Assembly: GCA_035946615.1 (NCBI GenBank)
Contig: DASYZB010000096.1
Span: 1 to 43,635 of the forward strand
Reading direction: 5' to 3'
Length of the DNA: 43,635 nucleotides
Source: Verrucomicrobiia bacterium
GTDB taxonomy: Bacteria; Verrucomicrobiota; Verrucomicrobiia; Limisphaerales; UBA8199
The notes beneath the pieces were generated by a model that ran no database searches, was not told where the DNA came from, and worked only from the letters and a program-made list of their open reading frames with translations. The position numbers and the translations under genes were made by a program. This document shows positions 18,863 through 28,316 of this stretch, piece after piece (positions within the stretch are counted from its first letter, which is position 1; every line of letters starts with the position of its first letter).

Positions 18863-19252
18863 TCAGCCGGAGATGAGGATCATATTGGCGTATTGGGTTG
18901 TATCGGCTGTGCGGATGAGGCCGATGGCATCGGGGACGGCTTTCTTAAAGGTCGCGTGGGGCTGGTGTGTGATGGGGATGCCCTCGATGGCCTTGGCGAA
19001 GCGGGTCCGCACAGAGGCGGTATTGTGTTGCAGGAATTCGCTGGCCATAAAGGCATGGGCAGGCTGGAAATGGTGGCGAATGGCCGCCAGGACTTGCAGG
19101 ACGGTTGGAACATCGTCCGTGAGGGAGAGATCGATGGTCTCGATTTGCGGCCAGAAAGGAAAGCCGCGATCAGCAATGACCAGCGAGTTGGTGTGGCGCA
19201 CGCGGGCCAGCAGCGAGAGGATGTCTGGGTTCAGGATTTTTGTGGTGAGCAT
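18863..19252 (-). CDS. RbsD/FucU family sugar mutarotase (pyranase)
   Basis: 129 residues, the usual length of the family (130-150). It begins MLTTKILNPDILSLLARVRH and has SLVIADRGFPFWP, matching the RbsD/FucU active-site region (IADAGLP type), and ends DTTQYANMILISG. The family interconverts anomers or pyranose/furanose forms of ribose or fucose. It lacks a signal peptide, so it acts in the cytoplasm. It is 47 bases upstream of the TIM-barrel isomerase on the same strand, and the pair may process a sugar together. Fucose versus ribose cannot be decided. Confidence 0.8.
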   Translation of the reverse strand: MLTTKILNPDILSLLARVRHTNSLVIADRGFPFWPQIETIDLSLTDDVPTVLQVLAAIRHHFQPAHAFMASEFLQHNTASVRTRFAKAIEGIPITHQPHATFKKAVPDAIGLIRTADTTQYANMILISG

Positions 19253-19382
19253 AAGCGGGTTGGGTTTGTTTTGCGCCGATCTTGAGCCAATTGTTTAGCC
19301 ACGGATTGGACGGATTGCACGGATGAAATGGAAGCCTAAAACTCCTTTGCCCGCCCGGGCTCCTGCGTTAGGCTGTTTGCCC

Positions 19383-21758
19383 ATGCGCACGTTGGTTGTC
19401 CCGCAAAATATCGATTCCTGCCGGGTTCGAAGGAACCGCCTCCCGGTCACCGCCTCGTCGCCCATACTCTCCTTCCTGCTTGGCGGTTTCCTGGCGTTCG
19501 CATGGGGTGCGGCCTGCGCGGGGGATTTCAGCGGGAAGAATCTGCTGGGCTTCAGCGCCGGGAATTCGGCAAAGGAGCGGGCGTTGGAGGACCAATTCGA
19601 TACCCAAATCAATCCCGATGAGCAACGGGAATGGCTGCAGCAAATGTCGGCAGAGCCCAACCAGGTGGGGTCGGCGCACGACCGAGCCAACGCCGAGTTC
19701 ATGCTCGAGAGATTTCGCGAATGGGGTTGGGATGCTGGGCTCGAAACCTTTTACGTCCTGTATCCCACGCCCAAAAAAGAGGTCCTCGAACTGGTCGCCC
19801 CCAACCATTTTGTCGCCCGCCTGTTTGAGCCTCCTGTGCCAGGGGACCAAACCTCCGCCAGAACCAAAAACGCCCTGCCTCCATACAACGTCTATGGAGC
19901 GGATGGGGACGTGACGGCCGAGCTGGTGTATGTGAATTACGGGATGCCTGATGATTACAAGGAACTCGCGCGGCATGACCTCAACGTCAAAGGCAGAATC
20001 GTCATCGCCCGGTACGGCGCCGGCTGGCGCGGTCTAAAGCCGAAGCTGGCCTACGAGCACGGCGCCGTTGGTTGCATCATTTACTCCGACCCGCATGAGG
20101 ATGGTTACGCCGCAGGCGACGTTTACCCCAAGGGAGGCTTCCGTCCACCCGATGGGGTGCAGCGCGGTTCTGTAGCGGACATGCCGGTGGCCCCGGGCGA
20201 CCCATTGACGCCCGAAATCGGGGCAACCAAAGATGCCAAGCGCTTGCCCTTGGCGGAGGCAAAGACGGTTTTGAAAATCCCGGTTTTGCCGGTCTCGTAT
20301 CGAGACGCCCAGCCGCTGCTTGAGGCCCTCGCGGGACCGGTCGCCCCGCCCGGCTGGCGCGGGTCCTTGCCGCTTACCTATCATCTCGGGCCGGGGCCGG
20401 CTCGGGTGCATCTGGCCATCGCTTCGAATTGGGACCAAAAACCGATTTACGATGTCATCGCGAAAATGAAAGGCAGCGAAACGCCGGATGAGTGGATTCT
20501 CCGCGGCAACCATCATGATGGATGGGTCTTTGGGGCATGGGACCCTTTGTCGGCCAACGTGGTCTTGATGGCCGAGGCCAAAGCCATCGGGGCACTGGTC
20601 AAACAGGGTTGGCGTCCAAAGCGCACACTGGTCTATGCGGGCTGGGATGGGGAGGAGCCCGGGTTGTTGGGCTCGACCGAATGGGTCGAGACCCATGCCG
20701 AGGAATTGCGCCGGAAGGCTGTTCTCTATGTGAACTCGGACTCGAACGGTCGAGGGTTCCTCGATGCGGGCGGCAGCCAAAGTCTTCAATGGCTTGTCAA
20801 CCAGGTCGCCGCTGAAATCCGCGATCCGGAAACCGGCACTAACGCCCTGGCACGCTTACGCGCCAAACTACTGGTTGAAGCCAGCGGGAGGGGCGCTCGA
20901 ACGGCGGTCCAGGAAGCGGCCAAACTTCTCGAAGCGGGCCGTGTCCCAGCCCTGCAGGCGCTTGGGTCCGGCTCGGATTACACGCCGTTTTTGCAACACC
21001 TGGGGATAGCCTCGCTGTCCATCGAGTATGGCGGCGAGGACAAGGAGGACGGTATTTATCATTCTGCCTATGATTCATTCGACCATTACGTGCGGTTTGG
21101 TGACCCGGGATTTGCCTATGGAGTGGCGCTGGCGCAAACGATCGGTCATCTTATGCTGCGGGTTGCCGATGCGGACGTTCTCCCGTTCGAATTCAAAGAA
21201 TTTGCCGATGCCATCGAGCGATACTCCAAAGAAATCCACAAGCTCGCCGATGACATGCGCGAGCAAACCGAGCAAGAGCGCCGGCTGCTCGATGAGAATG
21301 CCTTCAGCCTGGCAGCCGACCCCACCGAACCCCACTTCGCGCCGCAACGCGAGGCCAGCGTGCCGTTCCTCAACTTCGCGCCTCTCGATAACGCCGTGCT
21401 GCGGCTGAAGAAAAGCGCCAAGGCATGCGATGAGGCCCTCGAACGGGTCTCCGCCCCCGACACCAGGATGAGCGACGCCCAGGCCGCCGAGGTGAACAGC
21501 CTGCTGCAAGACATTGAGCAGACCCTCACCTATTCCCGGGGGTTGCCAGGCCGCGAGTGGTTTCGCCACATGATCTACGCGCCCGGGTTGCAGACGGGCT
21601 ATGGCGTCAAGACGCTGCCGGGAGTGCGCGAGGGAATTGAACAGCGCCACTGGCGTGAAGTCGCCCAGTACATGGAAGTCGTAGGGAGGGCGCTCAATGC
21701 CTATTCGAGCCAACTGGACAAGATCACCTCAGCACTGGGGCCTGCATCCCAAAACTAG
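19383..21758 (+). CDS. exported M28 metallopeptidase, glutamate carboxypeptidase II-like
   Basis: 791 residues. A signal peptide sits at about 25-47 (ILSFLLGGFLAFAWGAACAG). Domain order is that of GCPII/transferrin receptor: protease-associated insertion (about 190-300), M28 peptidase, then a helical dimerisation domain (about 620-780). Zinc ligands are visible: His377 (GNHHDGW), Asp387 (AWDPLSA), Glu425 with base Glu424 (GWDGEEPG), Asp453 (NSDSNGRG) and His560 (YHSAYDSF). It probably trims acidic or glutamate-rich peptides outside the cytoplasm. ATG 19383 is preferred over ATG 19323 because the earlier one lies inside a repeat-like noncoding stretch and adds a long basic leader. It is a stand-alone gene. 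Confidence 0.88.
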   Translation: MRTLVVPQNIDSCRVRRNRLPVTASSPILSFLLGGFLAFAWGAACAGDFSGKNLLGFSAGNSAKERALEDQFDTQINPDEQREWLQQMSAEPNQVGSAHDRANAEFMLERFREWGWDAGLETFYVLYPTPKKEVLELVAPNHFVARLFEPPVPGDQTSARTKNALPPYNVYGADGDVTAELVYVNYGMPDDYKELARHDLNVKGRIVIARYGAGWRGLKPKLAYEHGAVGCIIYSDPHEDGYAAGDVYPKGGFRPPDGVQRGSVADMPVAPGDPLTPEIGATKDAKRLPLAEAKTVLKIPVLPVSYRDAQPLLEALAGPVAPPGWRGSLPLTYHLGPGPARVHLAIASNWDQKPIYDVIAKMKGSETPDEWILRGNHHDGWVFGAWDPLSANVVLMAEAKAIGALVKQGWRPKRTLVYAGWDGEEPGLLGSTEWVETHAEELRRKAVLYVNSDSNGRGFLDAGGSQSLQWLVNQVAAEIRDPETGTNALARLRAKLLVEASGRGARTAVQEAAKLLEAGRVPALQALGSGSDYTPFLQHLGIASLSIEYGGEDKEDGIYHSAYDSFDHYVRFGDPGFAYGVALAQTIGHLMLRVADADVLPFEFKEFADAIERYSKEIHKLADDMREQTEQERRLLDENAFSLAADPTEPHFAPQREASVPFLNFAPLDNAVLRLKKSAKACDEALERVSAPDTRMSDAQAAEVNSLLQDIEQTLTYSRGLPGREWFRHMIYAPGLQTGYGVKTLPGVREGIEQRHWREVAQYMEVVGRALNAYSSQLDKITSALGPASQN

Positions 21759-21796
21759 ATGGAGCCTCTCTCCAATGTGCGTCATCAAACCAGTCC

Positions 21797-22066
21797 CTAA
21801 TGGTGCATGCCCTTCATCATGCTGAAGGCAAAAATGAGAGCGAGCGGAATCCCGATGACGAGCTGCAAGATAAACAGGATCGTCCCGATGATTCCACAGA
21901 TACGACCGGCATTGGTGAGTGAACGGCCACTGGGGTCCATCGTTCCGGCATCTATTTGTTTAAGGTCGCCGTTGCCCATCACCCATGCCGCTATCCCAAA
22001 TGGCTGGCAAATCGCTATACTGAGAATGCCAAACACAAGAATGAGGTTGCCTCGATGCGGTTTCAT
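21797..22066 (-). CDS. small DUF4190-type two-helix membrane protein
   Basis: 89 residues from ATG 22066 (MKPHRGNLILVFGILSIAIC). It has two hydrophobic helices (about 8-30 and 56-80) separated by a short hydrophilic segment with DLKQIDAGTMDPSGRSLTNA, which matches the DUF4190 pattern (PHRGxLILxxGILS...GxMDPxGRxLTxxG). Function unknown; such proteins are common in Verrucomicrobiota and Planctomycetota. The frame extends 18 codons upstream without homology. It converges with the M28 peptidase gene. Confidence 0.75.
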   Translation of the reverse strand: MKPHRGNLILVFGILSIAICQPFGIAAWVMGNGDLKQIDAGTMDPSGRSLTNAGRICGIIGTILFILQLVIGIPLALIFAFSMMKGMHH

Positions 22067-22177
22067 ATAAGGTGATGACTGTGCTGTTTGAATAGGCCAA
22101 TCGGCAATCTCGCGCAACAATTAAATGAGCGCGAAAAAACTTCAAGGCGGAGTGACAAAGTCGCCGATTATCAGTCG

Positions 22178-22200
22178 CCAGGCGCAGTAAAAGCGCCTGG
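22178..22200. repeat. 8-bp stem hairpin in a 398-base gap
   Basis: CCAGGCGC, loop AGTAAAA, GCGCCTGG. It lies in the gap 22067-22464 between the histidine kinase stop codon and the DUF4190 start, both on the minus strand. The stem could end the kinase transcript, but no T-run follows and it is about 265 bases from the stop codon. Nothing else is supportable in this gap; the open frames there look random. Confidence 0.4.
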
Positions 22201-22464
22201 GCGTGGGGGCAAGGTAAAGGCCCCTCCTCTCCCCTGGCCTCTCCTCCAAAGGATGAGTATCTGTTTAGCCCGCTCGCGTCGGCGCTTCGTGGCGCAGCGC
22301 ACATGGAAAAATGTGGGTAGTGACAAGAGCTTCCAACCTGGGGAGAAGGGGAATGCTCGGCAGCATACGGTTGTAGCACGTGTTGGCCTCGCACCGGTTG
22401 GATGCCGCGCTGGGATGAAAGTCCAGGCGCGCTGCCTCTGTCTGTACTTTTGCAGGGGCCCCGC

Positions 22465-24048
22465 CTAACCCGTTACCGGCTCGGGGTCGCATGCCGCGCT
22501 TGCATCCGGCACTGCCACTAATCCTGCCGCGGGTTTGCGGGAAGCCACCGCCGGGGCGCAAGGCAAAAAGACGGCAAATTGCGAACCTGCTCCCGCTTGG
22601 CTGTTGACCTCGATCCAGCCCGAATGCTGTTTGATCAGCCCATGAACCGTCGCCAGGCCAAGCCCGGTCGCTTTGCCGGGCTGCTTGGTGGTGAAGAATG
22701 GGTCGAACAGGCGGGCCTGGATGTCCGGCGTCATCCCGCACCCGTTATCGGCGACGCTGAGGCAGACATAAGTTCCTGCACGCGCATCCTCGACCGTCCG
22801 CGCATGGGATTCTTCGACACGCACCGCGGCGGTCCAAAGCCCCAGCACTCCCCCTTTGGGCATGGCATCCCGCGCGTTGAGAGCCAGATTGCGCACTATC
22901 TGTTCGACCAGGCTCGGGTCGGCCATAATGGGCGGGAGGTTGGGCCAAAAGCTCTTTTGGATAGTAATCTTGTTCCCCATGAGCCGGCCAAGGACCCCGG
23001 CCTGGTTCTCGATGAGTTTATTTAAATCCAGGGCCTGAAGCCGCATGGGATGGCGGCGCACCAGGGCCAGCAGTTGGCGCGTCAGGCCAGCCGCCCCCGC
23101 TGCAGTGGCTGCGATTCGCTTGAGCGCCTCCGCTGCCGCCACGTCCTGGCAAGTCTGCACCTGCACAGTGGCTTCTCCCTCGATAACGGCAATGAGCCGG
23201 TTGAAATTATCCGCTACGCCCCCGGCCAATTGGGAAGTCACTTCCATCTTTTGGGCTTGCAACAATTGCTTTTGGAGCAGGCGCTGCGCCGTCACTTCGT
23301 TGGTCAGCACCAGCCGGGCCGGGCACCCGCCGTACACCAGGTCCAGCGCGATGAGTTCCACCTCGATGATAGCCCCGTCCTTCTTGCAGTGCCGCCAGAG
23401 CCGGCGCGTTGGCACCCCGGTGCTGCCCTGGATACCGTCAGCGGCGAAGCTCTCCGCTTCCCCCGCCACAAAGAGGTCCTTGGCCGTCAGTTCCCTGAAT
23501 TCTTCGCTGCCATAGCCATAGTGCCGCAGGGTGGCGGTATTAAAGGCAAGGAACCGGAACGATTTGAGGTCGAATATCCACATCGGCTGCGGGTTCTCAT
23601 CAAAAAGGAACCGGTACTGTTCCTTGGATTTTCTCAGCTCCTCCTCACCCTGCCTGCGCAGGGAGATTTCCTGTTGCAACTCCTCGTTGGTTTTGTCCAA
23701 ATCCGCTGTGCGGTCTTTGACTTGTAATTGCAAGGCCTGACGCAAGTGCCTCTCCTCAACTTCCAATTGCAACCGTTCTTTGAACAGGATTTCGATATGC
23801 ACCATGCCAATGAGTAGCAACACGGGCACAAACACGTTCAGCAGGTCCAGCGTCAGTCCCGCATCCATGCCCACCCCCATCGGATGCCAGGAGCGAACCA
23901 GTTCCAAAAGGGCCAGCAAAGAAAAAACTGCAAAAAGCATCCAGCCGACCCGCTGGGTGCCAAAAAGGCGATTCAACCGCAGGGCATAGGGTGGGATGAG
24001 GCATGGCAACAGGCTCAAAACCATCTTGAGAACAGGCGCGTGACTCAT
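22465..24048 (-). CDS. membrane PAS histidine-kinase-like protein with His-to-Asp change in the H-box
   Basis: 527 residues. ATG 24048 is set by a strong Shine-Dalgarno AGGAGG ending 6 bases upstream. Two membrane helices (about 35-51 and 69-87) are followed by a coiled coil (88-140), a PAS domain (about 145-260, [20 protein letters not shown]) and a kinase core. The core belongs to the type with H-box GG(I/V)AHDFNNLL, but here it reads [11 protein letters not shown], placing Asp280 where the phospho-accepting His belongs. The ATPase domain looks intact: [39 protein letters not shown]. It may bind ATP without autophosphorylating, or regulate a partner kinase. No receiver domain and no adjacent response regulator. 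Confidence 0.85.
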   Translation of the reverse strand: MSHAPVLKMVLSLLPCLIPPYALRLNRLFGTQRVGWMLFAVFSLLALLELVRSWHPMGVGMDAGLTLDLLNVFVPVLLLIGMVHIEILFKERLQLEVEERHLRQALQLQVKDRTADLDKTNEELQQEISLRRQGEEELRKSKEQYRFLFDENPQPMWIFDLKSFRFLAFNTATLRHYGYGSEEFRELTAKDLFVAGEAESFAADGIQGSTGVPTRRLWRHCKKDGAIIEVELIALDLVYGGCPARLVLTNEVTAQRLLQKQLLQAQKMEVTSQLAGGVADNFNRLIAVIEGEATVQVQTCQDVAAAEALKRIAATAAGAAGLTRQLLALVRRHPMRLQALDLNKLIENQAGVLGRLMGNKITIQKSFWPNLPPIMADPSLVEQIVRNLALNARDAMPKGGVLGLWTAAVRVEESHARTVEDARAGTYVCLSVADNGCGMTPDIQARLFDPFFTTKQPGKATGLGLATVHGLIKQHSGWIEVNSQAGAGSQFAVFLPCAPAVASRKPAAGLVAVPDASAACDPEPVTG

Positions 24049-24080
24049 AGCTGTCCTCCTGGCCCGGGGTGTCCATGAAT

Positions 24081-24097
24081 GCAACAACTGTTGTTGC
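24081..24097. promoter_or_regulatory. palindrome upstream of PAS kinase gene
   Basis: GCAACAA, CTG, TTGTTGC: a perfect 7-bp inverted repeat centred about 41 bases upstream of the kinase start codon (24048, minus strand). Its size and position suit a dimeric repressor operator or a short mRNA hairpin before the Shine-Dalgarno. No binding protein is identified. Confidence 0.35.
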
Positions 24098-24320
24098 TAC
24101 TTGAGACACCGCGCTGCGCCCTGGGGCGCCCCAGCACCGGCACTGCGACTTGGCTTCGAGCTAAAATCATTCAGACCCTTCTGAGCACTTGTCAGGCCAG
24201 TTGCTGGCCTTAATTCTCGCCTACCGGGAAGGCTTCATACCCCTCGCAGTAGCCCCAACCTCGGGACCCCCATCAGACGCATGCTTCCGTGGATTACCTG
24301 CGGACACACGCAGGGCTTGG

Positions 24321-24542
24321 TCAGGATTGCTCCGAGGGCTTGGACCGCAGACCCGTCGTCAGGAGCGGTAAGACCGTAAAGTGCCCGGCGTCCTCGTGGA
24401 CGATCACGTATGACGCGTTGGGTGGCAGCCAAATATAATCGGAATGCGGCTCTGCATACTCTTTGCCGTCCGCCATACGCAGGGTAAAAGGAGTGCCGCT
24501 CTCAATCGCGCTGGCGCGGAGGGTTGAGCGGCGGCGCGGCAG
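24321..24542 (-). pseudogene. small conserved-looking protein with damaged 5' end
   Basis: The minus-strand frame reads IESGTPFTLRMADGKEYAEP, then HSDYIWLPPNASYVIVHEDA and GHFTVLPLLTTGL, with stop at 24321. This matches the style of short verrucomicrobial proteins of about 70 residues (ADG(K/R)xY...H.DYI.LPP...V...D..GxFxxLPLLT), whose function is unknown. There is no ATG or GTG in frame before the conserved part; CTG 24542 is the only plausible start. A second frame one base over (TTG 24633 to TGA 24502, KEIRSALLRKVRELTKAQ) runs into it, so a 1-base frameshift may have split one gene of about 105 codons. The remainder of 24049-24662 shows nothing else supportable. Confidence 0.45.
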
Positions 24543-24662
24543 CCACTGGCTTCCCCCTGCGCGGCCGACACGACGCCTGCGCCTTCGTCAGTTCACGCAC
24601 TTTTCGCAAGAGAGCACTGCGAATTTCTTTCAATGAACCAGTTGTCCGAATAAATTAGCCCG

Positions 24663-26846
24663 GTGCAATCCGCCACGCAGGACTTGTTGCCGCTGCTGAA
24701 GCAATTCTTCGGCTTTGCAAGTTTTCGTCCTTTTCAAGAAGAGATCATCCGCGACGCGCTGGAAGGCAAAGACGTGTTCGCCCTGCTGCCGACCGGCGGG
24801 GGCAAATCGCTTTGCTTCCAGTTGGCGGCGATGGCGCGAGGGGGTCTGACGGTGGTGGTGTCGCCGCTGATAGCCCTGATGAAAGACCAGGTGGATGGGC
24901 TCCAGGCGAGCGGCGTGCCGGCGACCTTTCTCAATTCCTCTTTGGCAAGCGGCGAGGCGCGCGAGCGGTTGCGCGCGTTGCGCCAGGGAGAATATCGGTT
25001 GCTGTATGTCGCGCCGGAGCGGCTGATGCTTTCGGGTTTTTTATCCGATTTGCAGCGGCTTCAGGTCAATCTGCTGGCTATTGATGAGGCCCATTGTATC
25101 AGCGAGTGGGGACATGACTTCAGACCCGAGTACCGCCAACTGGCCACGTTGCGCGAGTTGTTCCCTTCGGCCCCGTTGATGGCCTTGACGGCGACGGCGA
25201 CTGAACGGGTGCGCGGGGACATCATCGGACAGCTTAAGCTGCGCCAGCCGCAGTGTTATGTGGCCAGCTTTAACAGACCCAATCTGACCTACCGCGTTTT
25301 TGCCAAGCTCAAGCCTTACGCGCAGTTGCTCGAATTCGTTCGCAGACGGCCGCGCGAAAGCGGCATCGTTTATTGCCAGGCGCGCAAAACCACCGAGAGC
25401 CTGGCCGAACGGCTGAATGAGGACGGGGTCCTGGCGAAGGCCTATCACGCGGGCCTGACTGCCGGTGAACGCACCCAAAACCAGGAGCTGTTCCTGCGGG
25501 ACGAGGCGCGGATCATTTGCGCGACGATTGCCTTTGGGATGGGCATCAATAAACCGAACGTGCGTTTCGTTATCCATTACGACCTTCCCAAGAACCTTGA
25601 GGGTTATTACCAGGAAACGGGCCGGGCAGGCCGGGACGGGTTGCCGAGCGAGTGCGTGTTGCTCTTTAGCGCCGGGGATGTGATGAAACAACGCAACTTC
25701 CTCGATGAGAAACCGCCCCATGAACGGCAGATCGCCCGCCAACAGCTTGAACAAATGGTCCATTATGCCGAAAGCGCTATCTGCCGCCGGCGGGAGATGC
25801 TCGAGTATTTCAGCGAGGCGTACCCAGAGGAAAACTGCGCCGCTTGCGATAATTGCCTGAGCCCGCGCGATACCTACAACGGGACGGTAGTTGCCCAAAA
25901 GTTTCTTTCCTGCATTTATCGCATCCGCCAGCAGAGCGGGTTTGATTTTGGCCTTAACCAGGTGGCCGAGGTCCTGACCGGGGCCGATACGGAAGGTGTC
26001 CGCAAATGGAACCATCAGCAGGTTTCGACTTACGGCATCGGCAACGAGCACACCCGTCCCGAATGGAAGGCGATTGGACGGGAGTTGATCCGGCTGGGCC
26101 TGGTGCAGCAGGCCGCCGACAAATTCAGCGTGCTATCGCTCACGCCTGCGGGCTTGGCCCTGCTCAAGCAGCGTCAAACGGTGACGCTCACCAAGCCCGT
26201 TACCGCTCCCGAGCCACAGACCCATCGGGTCGGAGAGATTGCGTGCGACGAGGTGCTATTCGAGCGCCTGCGCAAGCTGCGCAAGCAACTGGCCGACCAG
26301 CGCGCCGTGCCGCCTTACATAGTTTTTTCCGACGTGGCGCTGCGGCTCATGGCCCGGGACTATCCTTCCAATGCCGTGGAATTTACGCGCATCAGCGGCG
26401 TCGGGGAAAAGAAGCTGCGTGAATTTGGCCAGGTTTTCCTGGCCGAGATAGCCGCTCACTTACGGACCTGCCCACGGCAGATTTTTGCGGACTCCTTTGC
26501 GCCTGGCGCAAGCATCCCTGCTCGCGCGCGCCTGAGTGATACCGCCCGGGAAAGTCTGCGTCGATTTCAGGCTGGAGAAAGCCCGGAGCAGATCGCCTCG
26601 CATCGGAGCCTGGCGGCCGGGACGATTTATGGGCATCTGGCAGACGCTATGATGGCCGGGGAGCAAATCGATGTGAACATCTTTCTGACCGCCAGCGAAC
26701 AGGACGAGATACGAGCTGTGCTCCAGCGGGTGGGTTCAGTGAATCTCGGGCCGGTCTTCCAGGCGCTGGGTGGCCGCTATGATTATGGCCGGCTCAAGCT
26801 CATGCGGGCTGCCATGGCCCGCGCGCCCGTCTCAAAAGGCATTTGA
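24663..26846 (+). CDS. recQ: RecQ ATP-dependent DNA helicase with RQC, HRDC and C-terminal HTH
   Basis: 727 residues, GTG start at 24663; the only nearby ATG is in a frame that stops within 7 codons. SF2 core: FRPFQEEII (motif 0), LLPTGGGKSLC (Walker A, Lys48), DEAH box (residues 141-144), LTATATERVRGD, YYQETGRAGRDG (motif VI). The zinc site is Cys374, Cys392, Cys395 and Cys398 (CRRR...CAACDNC). Winged-helix RQC (about 400-510), HRDC (about 535-605) and a helix-turn-helix tail with SPEQIASHRSLAAGTIYGHL follow; this tail occurs in longer RecQ proteins. It unwinds 3'-5' at stalled forks and in recombination. It converges with icd. Confidence 0.95.
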   Translation: MQSATQDLLPLLKQFFGFASFRPFQEEIIRDALEGKDVFALLPTGGGKSLCFQLAAMARGGLTVVVSPLIALMKDQVDGLQASGVPATFLNSSLASGEARERLRALRQGEYRLLYVAPERLMLSGFLSDLQRLQVNLLAIDEAHCISEWGHDFRPEYRQLATLRELFPSAPLMALTATATERVRGDIIGQLKLRQPQCYVASFNRPNLTYRVFAKLKPYAQLLEFVRRRPRESGIVYCQARKTTESLAERLNEDGVLAKAYHAGLTAGERTQNQELFLRDEARIICATIAFGMGINKPNVRFVIHYDLPKNLEGYYQETGRAGRDGLPSECVLLFSAGDVMKQRNFLDEKPPHERQIARQQLEQMVHYAESAICRRREMLEYFSEAYPEENCAACDNCLSPRDTYNGTVVAQKFLSCIYRIRQQSGFDFGLNQVAEVLTGADTEGVRKWNHQQVSTYGIGNEHTRPEWKAIGRELIRLGLVQQAADKFSVLSLTPAGLALLKQRQTVTLTKPVTAPEPQTHRVGEIACDEVLFERLRKLRKQLADQRAVPPYIVFSDVALRLMARDYPSNAVEFTRISGVGEKKLREFGQVFLAEIAAHLRTCPRQIFADSFAPGASIPARARLSDTARESLRRFQAGESPEQIASHRSLAAGTIYGHLADAMMAGEQIDVNIFLTASEQDEIRAVLQRVGSVNLGPVFQALGGRYDYGRLKLMRAAMARAPVSKGI

Positions 26847-26921
26847 AGCCTCTGATCGTTGAGGGAATGGAAGACCATATCCACATTTGTTGCATTGAAC
26901 GATGACGGCGGGGCTTTCAAG

Positions 26922-26936
26922 CGTCGCTACGCGACG
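26922..26936. terminator. weak hairpin between convergent recQ and icd
   Basis: CGTCGC, TAC, GCGACG: 6-bp GC-rich stem in the 106-base gap between the recQ and icd stop codons. It could serve as a bidirectional transcription stop, but no T-run flanks it on either side. Confidence 0.3.
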
Positions 26937-26952
26937 GGTCACTCGCTGAGCC

Positions 26953-28206
26953 TTACATGTGTTGGATAATATTATCCCCGAATTCAGAGCATTTGATTTC
27001 GGTCGCCCCCTCCATCTGCCGCGCAAAATCATACGTCACGCGCTTGGAACCAATCGCCCCATTGAGTCCCTTGAGGATCAAATCGGCGGCCTCCGCCCAA
27101 CCCAGGTAGCGAAACATCATCTCGCCACTGAGCACCACGCTGCCGGGATTGACTTTATCCTGGTTGGCGTATTTCGGGGCGGTGCCGTGAGTGGCCTCAA
27201 AGATGGCGTGACCCGTGATATAATTGATATTGCCGCCCGGGGCGATGCCGATGCCCCCGACTTGCGCGGCCAGGGCATCGCTGAGGTAATCGCCATTGAG
27301 GTTCAGAGTGGCAATGACGTCAAAATCCTCCGGGCGGGTCAGGACTTGCTGGAGCGTTATGTCCGCGATGGAATCCTTAATGACCACACCCTCGGGTGTT
27401 TTGCACCAGGGACCGCCATCCAGTTCCACGGCCCCAAACTCGCGTTTGGCCAGCTCGTAACCCCAATCCCGAAACGCACCTTCGGTGAACTTCATGATAT
27501 TGCCTTTATGGACCAGGGTGACGCTCTTGCGTTTTTGGCGGACAGCATATTCGATGGCGGCTCGTATCAGGCGCTCGGTCCCGGGCTTGCTGACCGGTTT
27601 GATCCCGATGCCGATCTGGTCGGCTGCCTCTTTGCTGAACCGAATTTTTTTGAGGGCGGCAGGCAATTCACGCTCCATGAATTCGAGGAGCTTCCTGGCC
27701 TCGCTGCTGCCGGCCTGGTAGTCGATTCCGGCATAGATGTCCTCCGTGTTCTCGCGAAAGATGATCATATCAACCTTTTCCGGACGTTTTACCGGCGACG
27801 GAACGCCACGGAAGTACTGGACTGGGCGCAGACAGACATACAGGTCGAGCATCTGGCGCAAGGCCACATTCAGCGAGCGAATCCCGCCGCCGACCGGCGT
27901 GGTCAGCGGTCCTTTGATGCCGACAAGGAATTCTTTGAAAGCTTCAATCGTGTCATCCGGCAGCCAGTTATCAAATTTCTCCTTGGCAGTCCCGCCGGCA
28001 AAGACTTCGAACCAGGCGATCTTGCGCTGGCCGCTAAAGGCCTTCTGGACGGCGGCGTCAAACACCCGCTGGCTGGCGGCCCAAATATCGGGCCCGGTGC
28101 CGTCGCCGCGGATAAACGGCAGAATCGGATTATCGGGAACGGTAAGCCTGCCATTTTTAATGGAAATCCGGCTGCCTTGGGGCGGAGTGATGTCTTTGTA
28201 GGCCAT
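26953..28206 (-). CDS. icd: NADP-dependent isocitrate dehydrogenase
   Basis: 417 residues, the E. coli Icd length class. Substrate loop: [17 protein letters not shown] (the Ser that is phosphorylated in E. coli Icd is conserved). Metal and substrate sites: [63 protein letters not shown]. The cofactor site [20 protein letters not shown] has the Lys-Tyr pair of NADP-specific enzymes. It converts isocitrate to 2-oxoglutarate and CO2 in the TCA cycle. ATG 28206 fits the family start. It is a single gene with its own candidate promoter. Confidence 0.96.
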   Translation of the reverse strand: MAYKDITPPQGSRISIKNGRLTVPDNPILPFIRGDGTGPDIWAASQRVFDAAVQKAFSGQRKIAWFEVFAGGTAKEKFDNWLPDDTIEAFKEFLVGIKGPLTTPVGGGIRSLNVALRQMLDLYVCLRPVQYFRGVPSPVKRPEKVDMIIFRENTEDIYAGIDYQAGSSEARKLLEFMERELPAALKKIRFSKEAADQIGIGIKPVSKPGTERLIRAAIEYAVRQKRKSVTLVHKGNIMKFTEGAFRDWGYELAKREFGAVELDGGPWCKTPEGVVIKDSIADITLQQVLTRPEDFDVIATLNLNGDYLSDALAAQVGGIGIAPGGNINYITGHAIFEATHGTAPKYANQDKVNPGSVVLSGEMMFRYLGWAEAADLILKGLNGAIGSKRVTYDFARQMEGATEIKCSEFGDNIIQHM

Positions 28207-28231
28207 GGTAAATCGTGATTCTATTTTCCAG

Positions 28232-28260
28232 ATTTAAATTCAGGCGAGAGATAACGGCAA
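28232..28260 (-). promoter_or_regulatory. candidate sigma-70 promoter for icd
   Basis: On the minus strand TTGCCG (28260-28255), 17-base spacer and TTAAAT (28237-28232), about 26 bases before ATG 28206. Box quality is moderate and it was found by eye. Confidence 0.3.
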
Positions 28261-28316
28261 GCCCCAGGAAAGCAAGCACGATTCGATTCTGTCGTGCGCC
28301 CTGACCCTTTTGGGGC

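Noticed and set aside
22088-22468. 126-codon plus-strand frame and a minus-strand frame in the 22.1-22.4 kb gap
   Set aside because: Basic, low-information translations with no motif; treated as intergenic.
26959-28218. Long plus-strand open frame (419 codons)
   Set aside because: It is antisense to icd, whose motifs are complete; the translation has no family resemblance.
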